From Cellulomonas fulva (GTDB lineage: Bacteria; Actinomycetota; Actinomycetes; Actinomycetales; Cellulomonadaceae), in assembly GCF_018531375.1 (NCBI RefSeq), contig NZ_JAHBOH010000001.1, positions 310,001 through 374,000 of the forward strand: 64,000 nucleotides of DNA. Direction: 5' to 3'. Each line of letters opens with the position of its first letter. Position 1 is the first letter of the stretch. A model generated the notes under the pieces. It made no database searches, was not told where the DNA came from, and was given only the letters and a program-made list of their open reading frames with translations. The position numbers and the translations under genes are program-made. Of this stretch, positions 34,659-43,181 are shown one piece after another.

Positions 34659-35642
34659 ATGGATGGCGCTCCCCCGCGGGCCTGGCTGCTGATGGCCGCG
34701 GGCAGCAACCGTGGCCACGGCGGCAACGCGGGGTACGACGACCAGATCGACGCGTACTACTCGTGGGACAGCAACGTGCCGAACCACACGAAGCTGAGCG
34801 TCGGCGACCCGATCGCGCTGTGGGACAAGGAGCGGCTGCTCGGCGTCTCGGTCATCGAGGAGATCGAGACCGCGTCAGGGCTGAAGCCGCTCAACCGCTG
34901 CCCGGACTGCGGGACCACCCGGATCTCCGTGCGCAAGAGGGCCGAGCCGCGGTACCGCTGCATGAAGTGCCGGCACGAGTTCGCGGCGCCGGACGTCGAC
35001 GTGGTCGACGTGACCGAGTACCGCGCCCGGTACGACGCGGCCTGGACGTCGCTCGACGGGCTGCTCGACGAGCGCGAGCTCCGATCCCTCGCGGTCCACG
35101 CCGGCGACATCAACGCCATGCGCCCGCTCGACTGGGCGGCGTTCAGCGCCGCGCTGAGCACCAGGCACGCGGACCGGGCGGTGGACCGCGTGGCCGCACG
35201 GGCTGACATCAGCTGGCAGCCCACGCACGTCGAGTTCACCCAGGGGTTCAGCCACGCGCTGGTCCGGGTCCGACGAGGCCAGCGGCAGTTCCGAGAGCAC
35301 CTCCTGGCCGCGCAGGGCACCGTCTGCGCCTTCACCGGCGGCGCTCCCGCGCGCGTCCTCGAGGCCGGCCACCTGTACAGCTACGCGCAGCTCGGCACGC
35401 ACTTCCAGCACGGCGGGCTCATGCTCCGCCGCGACATCCACCGCCTGTTCGACGACGGTCTGCTGGCCGTCGAGCCCGCGCGCCTCCGGATCGACGTGGC
35501 CGAGCCGCTCGCTCAGTTCCCCCAGTACGCGCGCCTGCACGGCCAGCCGCTGGCGTCGGCCCTCCAGGACCCGCAGGTCGACTGGCTGGACAAGCACTGG
35601 CACGAGCACCGGCAGGGTGCTGGCGCCGGGGCCGCGGGCTAG
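34659..35642 (+). CDS. HNH endonuclease with N-terminal PUA-like domain and zinc ribbon
   Basis: A 327-residue protein in three parts. Residues 1-75 (RAWLLMAAGSNRGHGGNAGYDD, then KLSVGDPIALWDKERLLG) look like an EVE/ASCH-type PUA fold, which reads modified bases in other nucleases. Residues 81-108 are a zinc ribbon (CPDCG...CMKC). Residues about 222-262 are an HNH nuclease (CAFTGGAP..., EAGHLYSYA, LMLRRDIHRLFDDGLLAV). The HNH form is that of DpnII/SRA-HNH-type restriction enzymes. No methyltransferase is adjacent, so a type IV, modification-dependent restriction enzyme is the best reading. The domain assignment of the N-terminus is inference. Confidence 0.75.
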   Translation: MDGAPPRAWLLMAAGSNRGHGGNAGYDDQIDAYYSWDSNVPNHTKLSVGDPIALWDKERLLGVSVIEEIETASGLKPLNRCPDCGTTRISVRKRAEPRYRCMKCRHEFAAPDVDVVDVTEYRARYDAAWTSLDGLLDERELRSLAVHAGDINAMRPLDWAAFSAALSTRHADRAVDRVAARADISWQPTHVEFTQGFSHALVRVRRGQRQFREHLLAAQGTVCAFTGGAPARVLEAGHLYSYAQLGTHFQHGGLMLRRDIHRLFDDGLLAVEPARLRIDVAEPLAQFPQYARLHGQPLASALQDPQVDWLDKHWHEHRQGAGAGAAG

Positions 35643-35702
35643 GGTCGACGAGTCCGCTCGTCGTCGAGCCGGACTGTCGCGGCTCGGACTCGGGAGGCAG
35701 CC

Positions 35703-36350
35703 ATGGGCCGGCTGTACATCGACCTGTTCACCACGCTCGACCTCGTCGCGCAGGCGCCCGGCGGCCCGGAGGAGGACCCGTCCGGCGGGTTCCCGTTCGG
35801 CGGGTGGCAGGCGCCGCTGGACGACGACCTCGTCGAGCAGCAGGTCAGCGCGGGGATCGCGGAGCTGGACGCGCTGCTGCTCGGGCGCCGGACGTACGAG
35901 ATCTTCGCGGCGTACTGGCCGCACCACGAGACCGGGCTGGACGGCGAGGTCGGCAGCGCGTTCGCCGCGGTCCCCAAGTACGTGGCCAGCCGCGGCACGC
36001 CGGAGCTGCCGTGGCGCGGCTCGACGCAGCTGGGCCCGGACCTCGCGGCGGAGGTCGACGCACTGCGGGAGCGGCACGAGAGCGTGCATGTGTTCGGCAG
36101 CATCGACCTGGTCCACACGCTCGTCGCGCAGAACCTGTTCGACGTCCTGAACCTCTGGGTCTACCCGATCGTCCTGGGGCAGGGGAAGAAGGTCTTCCCG
36201 GACGGGGTCACGCCCACCTCGCTGCGCCTGCTCGCACCGCCGGCCGCGGGCAGCGCGGGCGCCGTGGCGCTGCGGTACGGGCCGACGGGCCGGACACCGA
36301 CCACCGGCGACATGTCCCTGCCGGACCGTGGGGCGGGTTCCGCCGGGTAG
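35703..36350 (+). CDS. Dihydrofolate reductase-like (RibD C-terminal) protein
   Basis: A 215-residue NADPH-dependent reductase-like protein of the RibD-C/DHFR superfamily. IDLFTTLDLVAQAPGG at the N-terminus, LLLGRRTYEIFAAYWP in the middle and VHVFGSIDLVHTLVAQNLFD near 120 (nucleotide-binding) are diagnostic, as is LWVYPIVLGQGKKVFPD. Typical in Actinobacteria as a stand-alone reductase of unknown substrate. ATG at 35703 follows a GGAGGC ribosome site. Confidence 0.9.
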   Translation: MGRLYIDLFTTLDLVAQAPGGPEEDPSGGFPFGGWQAPLDDDLVEQQVSAGIAELDALLLGRRTYEIFAAYWPHHETGLDGEVGSAFAAVPKYVASRGTPELPWRGSTQLGPDLAAEVDALRERHESVHVFGSIDLVHTLVAQNLFDVLNLWVYPIVLGQGKKVFPDGVTPTSLRLLAPPAAGSAGAVALRYGPTGRTPTTGDMSLPDRGAGSAG

Positions 36351-36397
36351 GGCGAGGTCCGACGAGCGCGCGCGGCCCGGCCTGTAGCGTTCGTCGG

Positions 36398-37624
36398 ATG
36401 AAGCGGACCGCGGCGGTCGTCGGCGGCGGTCCCGCGGGGCTGATCGCGGCGGAGGTGCTCGCCCGGGCGGGCGTGACCGCGACGGTCTACGACCGCATGC
36501 CGTCGGTCCCCCGCAAGTTCCTCCTGGCGGGTCACGGCGGCCTGAACATCACGCACAGCGAGGACCGCGGCCCCTTCCTGCGCCGCTACGGCGCCTCGGC
36601 CGACCGGCTGGCGCCGATGCTCGACGTGTTCGGTCCGGCGGACCTGCGCGCGTGGTGCGACGGCCTGGGCGAGCCCGCGTTCGTCGGCACCAGCGGCCGG
36701 GTGTTCCCTCGCTCGTTCCGCGCGACCCCGCTGGCCCGCGCGTGGCTGACCCGGTTGGCCGAGCTCGGCGTGCGGCTGGAGCGGCGGCAGCGGTGGACCG
36801 GCTGGGACGCCGACGGCAGGTTGCGCTTCGTCTCTGCCACCGAGGACGACGACGAGACCGCGACCTCGGTCACCGCGGACGCCGTGGTCCTCGCGCTCGG
36901 CGGCGCGTCGTGGCCCCGGCTGGGCTCGGATGGTGGGTGGGTGGACGCGTTCGTCGGCCGCGGGATCGCCGTGACACCGCTGCAGCCCGCGAACGTGGGC
37001 CTGCGGGTCGACTGGACCGAGCCGTTCGCGGAGCGGTTCGCGGGCACCCCGCTGAAGAACGTCACGCTGCGCGTCCGCGGCTCAGGCGGCCGGCCGACCA
37101 GCGGCGACGCGATGGTCACCCGCGCCGGCATCGAGGGCGGCCCGGTCTACGCGATCGGCGCGCCGGTGCGTGACGCGCTGGCGGGTGGCGGTTGCGTCCT
37201 CGAGGTCGACCTGCGGCCGGGGCTGGACGTCGGCCGGCTCGTCGGGAAGCTCGCGCGCCGGCGCCCCAAGGACTCCGTGTCGAACTGGCTACGCCGCGCG
37301 GTGGGGCTGGACCCGGTCGCGCTCGCGCTGCTGCGCGAGGCCGGCCCACTACCGCAGGACGCCGCGGCGATGGCCGCCCTGATCAAGGCCGTGCCCGTCG
37401 CCGTCACCGCGACCATGCCCATTGAGCGCGCGATCAGCACCGCGGGCGGCGTCGCGTGGGAGGAGGTCGACGAGTCGCTCATGCTCCGGCAGCTGCCGGG
37501 CACGTTCGTCGGAGGCGAGATGCTCGACTGGGAGGCGCCCACCGGCGGCTACCTGCTCCAGGCGTCGTTCAGCACGGGCGTCGTCGCGGCCCGGGGAGCA
37601 CTGGCCTGGCTCGCCCGTCCCTGA
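36398..37624 (+). CDS. NAD(P)/FAD-dependent flavoprotein (HI0933/BaiN family)
   Basis: A 408-residue flavoprotein. VVGGGPAGLIAAEVLARAG is the FAD-binding Rossmann motif at the N-terminus, KFLLAGHGGLNITHSE (KxxxSGxGRCNxT form, here with HGGLN) is the family hallmark, and the C-terminal AISTAGGVAWEEVDES...GGEMLDWEAPTGGYLLQ is the second FAD-binding region. Matches the TIGR03862/HI0933-like group, whose substrates are unknown. The start at 36398 is the first residue before the Rossmann motif. Convergent with vapC, 6 bases apart. Confidence 0.9.
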   Translation: MKRTAAVVGGGPAGLIAAEVLARAGVTATVYDRMPSVPRKFLLAGHGGLNITHSEDRGPFLRRYGASADRLAPMLDVFGPADLRAWCDGLGEPAFVGTSGRVFPRSFRATPLARAWLTRLAELGVRLERRQRWTGWDADGRLRFVSATEDDDETATSVTADAVVLALGGASWPRLGSDGGWVDAFVGRGIAVTPLQPANVGLRVDWTEPFAERFAGTPLKNVTLRVRGSGGRPTSGDAMVTRAGIEGGPVYAIGAPVRDALAGGGCVLEVDLRPGLDVGRLVGKLARRRPKDSVSNWLRRAVGLDPVALALLREAGPLPQDAAAMAALIKAVPVAVTATMPIERAISTAGGVAWEEVDESLMLRQLPGTFVGGEMLDWEAPTGGYLLQASFSTGVVAARGALAWLARP

Positions 37625-37630
37625 CGCAGC

Positions 37631-38023
37631 TCAGCGTGTGGTGGGCACGACCCGGACGTCGGCCCGGTGGCCCGAGGCCGCGAGCTTCGCGTCGCACGTG
37701 TACAGCTGGCACGCGAGGGCCTCGGCGAGCGCGAGGTAGGACGCGTCGTAGGCCGTGAGCTGATGACGCAGCGCCCACACGCGCTCGGCCAGCGGCTCGA
37801 GCTCGTGACGAGCGATGGTGAAAGCGAAGTGGGCGCGCCGCGCCTCGTCAGCCGCCTCCGGTGTGACCTTGCCCGCAAGCGACAGCCCACGGAGCACCGA
37901 GACGACCTCGACGTCGAGCAGGTGCGGCGCGGACAGCTCGCCGGTGAGTGCGTCGAGCAGCTCGGTGTGGGGTGACCGCCCGACCAACGCCTCGACCATC
38001 GCCGAGGCGTCGATCACGATCAC
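37631..38023 (-). CDS. vapC: VapC-type PIN-domain toxin
   Basis: A 130-residue RNase toxin. VIVIDASAMVEAL holds the first catalytic Asp, LDVEVVSVLRGL the Glu, LTAYDASYLALAEAL the second Asp and YTCDAKLA the third, so the active site is complete. The GTG at 38023 overlaps the stop codon of vapB by 4 bases (GTGA), the standard toxin-antitoxin arrangement with translational coupling. It should cut tRNA or rRNA when free of VapB. Confidence 0.93.
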   Translation of the reverse strand: MIVIDASAMVEALVGRSPHTELLDALTGELSAPHLLDVEVVSVLRGLSLAGKVTPEAADEARRAHFAFTIARHELEPLAERVWALRHQLTAYDASYLALAEALACQLYTCDAKLAASGHRADVRVVPTTR

Positions 38024-38247
38024 CGTCGACCGGCCTCGACCGCGGCAAGGATCTCCTCGGTCGTCGGCCCCTCGGACCGATCGCGGCTCCGGAGCTGCTC
38101 GACGATCTGTGCGTTGGTGGGCCGGGCCGCGAGCCTCTCGAGCTCTCGGCTGACGTACGCGGACAGCGACGTGCCCGCCTCCGCGGCGCGCACCTTGAGC
38201 GTCGCCGCGACCTCGTCGGACACGTCCCGGATGTACAGCGTGGCCAT
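38020..38247 (-). CDS. vapB: VapB-type ribbon-helix-helix antitoxin
   Basis: A 75-residue antitoxin. MATLYIRDVSDEVAATLKVR is the RHH DNA-binding strand and first helix, AGTSLSAYVSRELERLA the second, and the acidic C-terminal part (TTEEILAAVEAGRR) is the toxin-binding tail. It should repress its own promoter together with VapC. The promoter probably lies in the 35 bases before the start, where the AT-rich TTGCTTGCAGTTTGCTAGC (minus strand) is seen. Confidence 0.93.
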   Translation of the reverse strand: MATLYIRDVSDEVAATLKVRAAEAGTSLSAYVSRELERLAARPTNAQIVEQLRSRDRSEGPTTEEILAAVEAGRR

Positions 38248-38282
38248 GCGCCGATGCTAGCAAACTGCAAGCAATCGCCCGC

Positions 38283-40430
38283 TCAGGCCTTGCCGTCCGC
38301 CTCCAGGGCGTCGGTCAGCAGCGCGACGAGCGCCTCGACCTGGACGTCCGTCGACGCGCCGTCCTCGACCTCCGCACCGTCCAGCGCCCGCGCCGCGAGG
38401 CCGGACTTGCTGTCGATGAGCTCGGCGATCTTGGCGTCGATGGTCTGCGCCGCGATGATCCGCCACGCGGTGACGGGCTCGTCCTGGCCGATGCGGTGGA
38501 TCCGGTCGATGGCCTGGGTCTGCTCGGCGTCGGTCCAGGACAGCTCCGCGAGGACCAGATTGGACGCGACCTGCATGTTCAGGCCCACGCCCGCGGCCAT
38601 CAGCGAGCACACGGCGATGGAGACCTCGGGGTCCTCGACGAACGCCTTGACGTTCTTCTCCCGCACCCGCGGCGTCTGGTCGCCGCGGATGGAGGCGAAC
38701 TTGATCCCCCGGTCGGCGAACGTCTGCTCGGCCTGGTCCATCACGTCGACGTGCTTGGCGAAGAACACGACCTTGCCGACGTTGCGGGCGAGCTGCGCCG
38801 CGTAGTCCGCGGCCAGCCCGGCCTTGGCCTGGCCGATCCGCCGGACCATGGTGAACACGTTCTCGCCCTTGGCCTTGGAGCTCGAGTCCTTGAGCTCGGA
38901 CGCCGCGATCCGACGAGCGAGCTCGAGGTCGATCCCATCCGGCACCCCCTCGGCCGCGCGCGCCTCCATGGCGGCCCGATACCGCTCGACCAGCCGACGA
39001 GCGAGCGTCTCCTCCGCCGCGCGGATCGACCGGCCCACAGCCCCGTCGAGCTCGACGGGCAGGTCCGCGACTCGTCGTGCCGGGATGTCCGCGACCACGT
39101 CCGTCTTGCGGCGACGCACGATGCCCATGTCCACCACGGCCGTGCGCGCGGCCGCGGAGAACCCACGCTCGGCCGGGGTCAGGCCGGTGTCCTCCAGCGC
39201 GGTCATGAGTGCCCCGAGCGGCTTCTCGTCGTCGATCCACCCCAGGAACTGCCAGATCGCCCGGAAGTCCTCGATGTCGTTGATCAGCGGCGTGCCGGTG
39301 AGCGCCATGAGCAGGGGCTTGGGCGTGCGCTCCCGGATCCGCTCGGAGAGCGCGAGCACGTTCTGGGAGCGCTGCGAGCCCTTGTTCTTGATGAAGTGCG
39401 CCTCGTCGACCACCATCCCGCGGAACCCGAGGTCCCCGAGCCACCCGACGTGCCGGTCGAGGATCTCGTAGTTCACGATCACCACGTCCGCGAACGCGTC
39501 GACCTCCTCGCCGTCGCCGTGCACCACGGTCGCGCGCCGCAGCGGCGTCCACAGGCTCACCTCGTGCGCCCAGTTGGTCTTGACGACGTTGGGGACGACG
39601 ACCAGCAGCGGGTAGGCGTTGGCCACCTGCGCGGCGAGCAGCGCCTGCGCCGTCTTGCCGAGCCCGGGCTCGTCGGCCAGCAGGAACGTCCGGTGCCCGC
39701 GCTGGGCGGCCGTGACCACCTGCGCCTGGTGCGGCATCAGCTCCCGCCCCGGAGGCGTGGGCGCCGTGCGCGGCTCCGGCAGCGGCATGCACGCCGGCGC
39801 GCCGGGCGTGGCGTCCTCGAAGGACCGGAACAACGGCTCGAGCAGCTCCCACCCGGCCAGCCGCTTGGGCCGCGCCGCCAGCCGCTCGGCCGCGGCCTCG
39901 AAGTCCGGCGCGAGGAACGGGTTCGCGAGCTGACGCGACATCGCCGAGCGCGGGATCACGCGCTTGTCCGCACCGGGTACCGGCGTGGGTGGCGCGACGG
40001 GCGGCGGCGGCTCGTCGGGCACGTCCAGCCCACCGGCGCGCATGATCGTGGCCTTGTAGGCGCGGGCGGCCTCGGAGAGCTTGGCGTCCTCCGCGAGCAG
40101 GGCGAGCAGCGACGTGTCCCGCGCGGCGGTCCTGGCCAGCGAGGTGGCGACCCCGTCGAGCCGCTTGAGCTCGTGGTCCCGCTTGGCCGCGGTCAGCGTG
40201 GCGTCGGTCTGCACCCGCGCCCGCTCCTCGCGCACCAGCAGCGCCACCACCTGGAACTTGGTCCGCACCGCGGGCCGCGTCGGCGGCCGCCGCACGGCGT
40301 CGTCGACCTCCCGCGCCACCCCCGCGAGCACGGGGATGATGCCTTCCTCGTCGGGGCGGCGGGTACGACGAGACTGCGCGCCGGCGCCGTTGCGCGCCGT
40401 GCTGGTCCGGCGCTGGCCGGAACGTGCCAC
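38283..40430 (-). CDS. SNF2-family DEAD/DEAH helicase
   Basis: A 715-residue Snf2-type ATPase with DNA-translocase motifs: ELMPHQAQVVTAAQ (Q-region), ADEPGLGKTAQALLA (motif I), VVDEAHFIKN (DEAH box), LMALTGTPLIND (III), then KVVFFAKHVDVMDQAEQTF, and LVLAELSWTDAEQTQAIDRIHRIGQ (motifs V-VI). The N-terminal 200 residues are coiled, basic and family-specific. Closest in style to SMARCAL1/HARP-like or bacterial Snf2 proteins. GTG at 40430 with GGAGGAGGAGAA ahead. No nuclease domain or restriction partner is next to it. Confidence 0.92.
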   Translation of the reverse strand: MARSGQRRTSTARNGAGAQSRRTRRPDEEGIIPVLAGVAREVDDAVRRPPTRPAVRTKFQVVALLVREERARVQTDATLTAAKRDHELKRLDGVATSLARTAARDTSLLALLAEDAKLSEAARAYKATIMRAGGLDVPDEPPPPVAPPTPVPGADKRVIPRSAMSRQLANPFLAPDFEAAAERLAARPKRLAGWELLEPLFRSFEDATPGAPACMPLPEPRTAPTPPGRELMPHQAQVVTAAQRGHRTFLLADEPGLGKTAQALLAAQVANAYPLLVVVPNVVKTNWAHEVSLWTPLRRATVVHGDGEEVDAFADVVIVNYEILDRHVGWLGDLGFRGMVVDEAHFIKNKGSQRSQNVLALSERIRERTPKPLLMALTGTPLINDIEDFRAIWQFLGWIDDEKPLGALMTALEDTGLTPAERGFSAAARTAVVDMGIVRRRKTDVVADIPARRVADLPVELDGAVGRSIRAAEETLARRLVERYRAAMEARAAEGVPDGIDLELARRIAASELKDSSSKAKGENVFTMVRRIGQAKAGLAADYAAQLARNVGKVVFFAKHVDVMDQAEQTFADRGIKFASIRGDQTPRVREKNVKAFVEDPEVSIAVCSLMAAGVGLNMQVASNLVLAELSWTDAEQTQAIDRIHRIGQDEPVTAWRIIAAQTIDAKIAELIDSKSGLAARALDGAEVEDGASTDVQVEALVALLTDALEADGKA

Positions 40431-40868
40431 TTCTCCTCCTCCATGCGGCCACGTTGGGCCGCGGCACAGCGCGTCGCACCCGCGGGCTCACGGGCGCGCG
40501 CTCGTCGCACGCGCGCAGCTACCCGAGGCAGCACCTGCTGCCACGGCGACGCGCCGCCCAGGACCGGCACCGCGGGACCGAGGTCGGTCCACGCGCGGCA
40601 CCACGCGAGCGAGCGCCCGGCTACGGCTCTCGACCACTCACGATGCCATGACCCCGGCACCGCCCCACCAGTATGCGCGCCACGCGGACGACGGAGGCAC
40701 TGCACAGAGCCGCCGCGCGGGTGAACGGTGGGCTCGCTGGCCGTCCCGGTCAGCCAGAAGGGGAGTCGCTCACCCTGCATACGCAGCCCGATTCACTGCT
40801 CCCGAGTCACGCCTTCCGCTCTCGTGATCTCGTCGCGCAGCCATGACGAGTCGTCCTCGTCCCCAATG
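40431..40868. other. Gene-free stretch upstream of the SNF2 gene
   Basis: About 440 bases with no frame that looks protein-coding on either strand. It holds the ribosome site of the SNF2 gene and, by position, its promoter. No RNA gene or repeat is recognised. Confidence 0.5.
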
Positions 40869-41225
40869 CTAGGAGCTCTCGGGAACCGAGGCGTCGGCGC
40901 TGTCCCATCTCCGCTTCGCCTCGTCGGCCGCCCGGCGAATCCTCGCTGCGAACGCCTCAGCGCCATAGCAGCGGAACCTCAGAGCGCCGTTGTGGTCAGC
41001 GACCGTGATGATGTTGGTGACATGACCCGGCTCGACATCGACGGAGCTGATGCGCCGCAGGTCCACCCTCACGACCTCGACGCCTCCGAAGGCGGCGTGG
41101 ACGATCTTGTTCAGCGCGTTCGGGGCATACCGCACGACCTGCTCCGTCAACGTCACACGTCCACCCACCCACAGGCGGCCGAACTGCGCGTTCGCGACCT
41201 TCGACTCCAGGATCTGTGCAGGCAC
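40869..41225 (-). CDS. Small GRAM/PH-like domain protein
   Basis: A 118-residue protein. Alternating strands with LTEQVVRYAPNALNKIVHAA and RISSVDVEPGHVTNIITVAD, followed by LRFRCYGAEAFAARIRRAADE as a closing helix, give the layout of a bacterial PH/GRAM domain. Such domains bind lipids or proteins. No partner is evident. It lies just outside the left end of the tRNA-Arg island. Confidence 0.6.
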   Translation of the reverse strand: MPAQILESKVANAQFGRLWVGGRVTLTEQVVRYAPNALNKIVHAAFGGVEVVRVDLRRISSVDVEPGHVTNIITVADHNGALRFRCYGAEAFAARIRRAADEAKRRWDSADASVPESS

Positions 41226-41494
41226 CCGCGGAGCCTATCGGCGACGAGATGTGCGTCGACCTCGTTCGCCCGATTGGAGCGGGCACCCTGCGGCGGTCCG
41301 CCCGGTCGCCTCCCAAGATCCCCGGTTGAGTCAGCGTGGCGTCAAGCTGATCGAGTCGACCGTCCGCACCCGGTCGTACCGAGTCGAACGATCCAAGACG
41401 GGCCACTGACCGCTTACGGACCACGAGGCATCCACGGACCGCGCTTGATCGGCGCCGATCGCACTCGTCGAGCCGCTGACCTGGACACACTGTG

Positions 41495-41535
41495 GCGCCC
41501 GGGCAGATTCGACCTTCCGACACCCGCTCTACGAG
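41495..41535. other. Decayed attachment site (3' half of tRNA-Arg)
   Basis: 41 bases match 48199-48239, the 3' half of tRNA-Arg(CCT), at 36 of 41 positions (differences at 41500, 41513, 41516, 41529 and 41532). It includes the T-arm, variable region and anticodon arm but no 5' half. Same orientation as the intact tRNA, as expected for the displaced end after integration into the tRNA 3' end. Confidence 0.8.
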
Positions 41536-41858
41536 TTCGATCTTGGATTGTGGATAGCTTGCTTACCTGCGGAAATACATGCGGGCAGTTCGTGCGGCGA
41601 CCCATTCCGGGGGCTCGCTGACCACACGCTGATCACGAGCCCGCCGGCTGGCCACGCCCTTCCTGGCGCAGCGGACCGCTGGCATGACTACCGAGCCACA
41701 ACGGCAGGGCAGGTCTCAGGGCGGCGTTCGGCGTGTCGGCGAGACCCCGACAGCACCGGCCGGCCCAGTCCCCCGGGAAGGCTGTACGTGCTGGGTCGGC
41801 CAGGTTCGGTACGCTCGCGAGACGAAGGAAGCTCCGCTGCGATCACCTCGAGGATGCG
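41536..41858. other. Gene-free left end of the island
   Basis: No coding frame recognised. It contains the 18-base repeat at 41615-41632 and, from position, the promoter of the ATPase gene. The weak ribosome site GAGGA lies at 41850-41854. Confidence 0.5.
41615..41632. repeat. 18-bp direct repeat, left copy
   Basis: TCGCTGACCACACGCTGA, identical to 48101-48118 near the other end of the island. It lies 80 bases inside the left tRNA fragment. It could be an arm-type recombinase site or a trace of the lost integrase region. Confidence 0.8.
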
Positions 41859-43181
41859 ATGATCACTGAGGTTTTTGTGCAAGAATTCAAAGGATTCTCT
41901 CGAGAGAGGCTCGAGCTTCGACCGCTGACGATCCTGATAGGCGAGAACAACAGCGGTAAATCCTCGTTTCTGGCAGCAATCAGACTCCTTGCGCAAACGG
42001 TTCAGTCGCCGGACCCCTCCGTTCCGATCCTGTTGAACGGACCCTTCGGGGAGTACGGGTCCTTCCGAGACGTTGTGCACGGCAATCACCGCGGCCGCCC
42101 ATTTCGGCTCGGGGTCACCGTTCCACAATACCGACGCGACGTTGAGCGGGCCGCCAACGACGCCAGCGTTACATTCGAGGCGGAGTTCAAGTACCGCGTG
42201 CAGCGGCGTGAGGTCCTCGTTCGCGAAGCGAAGTACATGACCGGCAGCAAGCCCATCCTGAGCGTGGGTCGCACGAAAGACCTCGAGCGCAACTACATCA
42301 ACGGAGTCGGTGGACGTACCTTTACGGCCTCAGGGCGGACCGAGTCGCTGGGGATGTTGCGCATGGCCAACTTCCTTCCCACGACGAGCCCGATTGCGCC
42401 CTCAACGCCGACGGAGCTATCCGACGCGATCCGTAAACACCAGGACGAAATCCGGCGGTCATACCTGGCAGTTCGCCGCGCCCTCTTCGCGGTTGACGTT
42501 CTCGGCGCAATGCGGCAGCCCCCTCAAAGAACGTACCTGCACTCAGGGTCGGTTGGGAGGCGTGTTGGCCTAGCCGGCGAGAACCTCGGAGGGCTCATTG
42601 CGCTCGCGGATTCGGCGCGGAGGAGCCGGCACAACTATATGGCGGGCGTCAGGGAGTGGTTGCGAAGTTCCGGGGTGGCCGCAGACGTCAACCTGGTGTG
42701 GCTGTCCGATCGAGACTTCGAGATCGTGGTAACGCACCCGGTTAGTGGCGAGACCGAGAACCTAGCCGACGTAGGGCGGGGTACGAGCCAGGTACTCCCC
42801 GTCCTGCTTGGCGGGTATCGCCTGGAGCCTGGGGACACCTTCCTTGTAGAGGAACCGGAGATCCATCTTCACCCCCGCGCGCAGGCCGCGTTGGGCGACT
42901 ACTTCCTGGACCTCTACCAACGCGGCGTCCAGGCAGTTGTAGAGACCCACAGCGAGTACCTGATCCTGCGGCTCCAACAGCATGTCGCTGCAGGGCAGAT
43001 CGATCCCGGTAATGTCATCTTCTACTACGTATCATCCACGAGTAGCGGAAAGCAGGTCAGACGCATCCCTCTGGATGAGAATGCTGTTTTCGATCAGGTC
43101 GTTCCCGGTGGCTTCTTCCCCCAGCGGCGCGAAGAGTCCCTGAAACTTGTCAGGGCACGCGGAGAGAGCGCTCGCGAATGA
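41859..43181 (+). CDS. SMC/OLD-like ABC ATPase (DUF3696-type)
   Basis: A 440-residue ATPase. ITEVFVQEFKGFSRERLELR and LTILIGENNSGKSSFL (Walker A, Lys34) form the N-terminal ATPase lobe. A helical insert (about 75-290) includes two long charged segments. NLADVGRGTSQVLPVLL (about 300) is the ABC signature-like loop, FLVEEPEIHLHP (about 327-338) is Walker B, and VVETHSEYLI (about 358) is the H-loop. The C-terminal VVPGGFFPQRREESLKL matches DUF3696 endings. Such ATPases are the sensor or motor in several anti-phage systems (for example OLD, PARIS AriA, RloA). Start ATG at 41859. Overlaps the next gene by 4 bases. Lower GC than the chromosome. Confidence 0.88.
   Translation: MITEVFVQEFKGFSRERLELRPLTILIGENNSGKSSFLAAIRLLAQTVQSPDPSVPILLNGPFGEYGSFRDVVHGNHRGRPFRLGVTVPQYRRDVERAANDASVTFEAEFKYRVQRREVLVREAKYMTGSKPILSVGRTKDLERNYINGVGGRTFTASGRTESLGMLRMANFLPTTSPIAPSTPTELSDAIRKHQDEIRRSYLAVRRALFAVDVLGAMRQPPQRTYLHSGSVGRRVGLAGENLGGLIALADSARRSRHNYMAGVREWLRSSGVAADVNLVWLSDRDFEIVVTHPVSGETENLADVGRGTSQVLPVLLGGYRLEPGDTFLVEEPEIHLHPRAQAALGDYFLDLYQRGVQAVVETHSEYLILRLQQHVAAGQIDPGNVIFYYVSSTSSGKQVRRIPLDENAVFDQVVPGGFFPQRREESLKLVRARGESARE

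Noticed and set aside
40193..40780. A minus-strand frame spanning the start of the SNF2 gene
   Set aside because: It overlaps the SNF2 coding region in another frame and shows no protein-like pattern.
41495..41535. A second tRNA-Arg gene
   Set aside because: Only the 3' half is present and it has five mismatches, some of them in paired bases. It is a displaced fragment.
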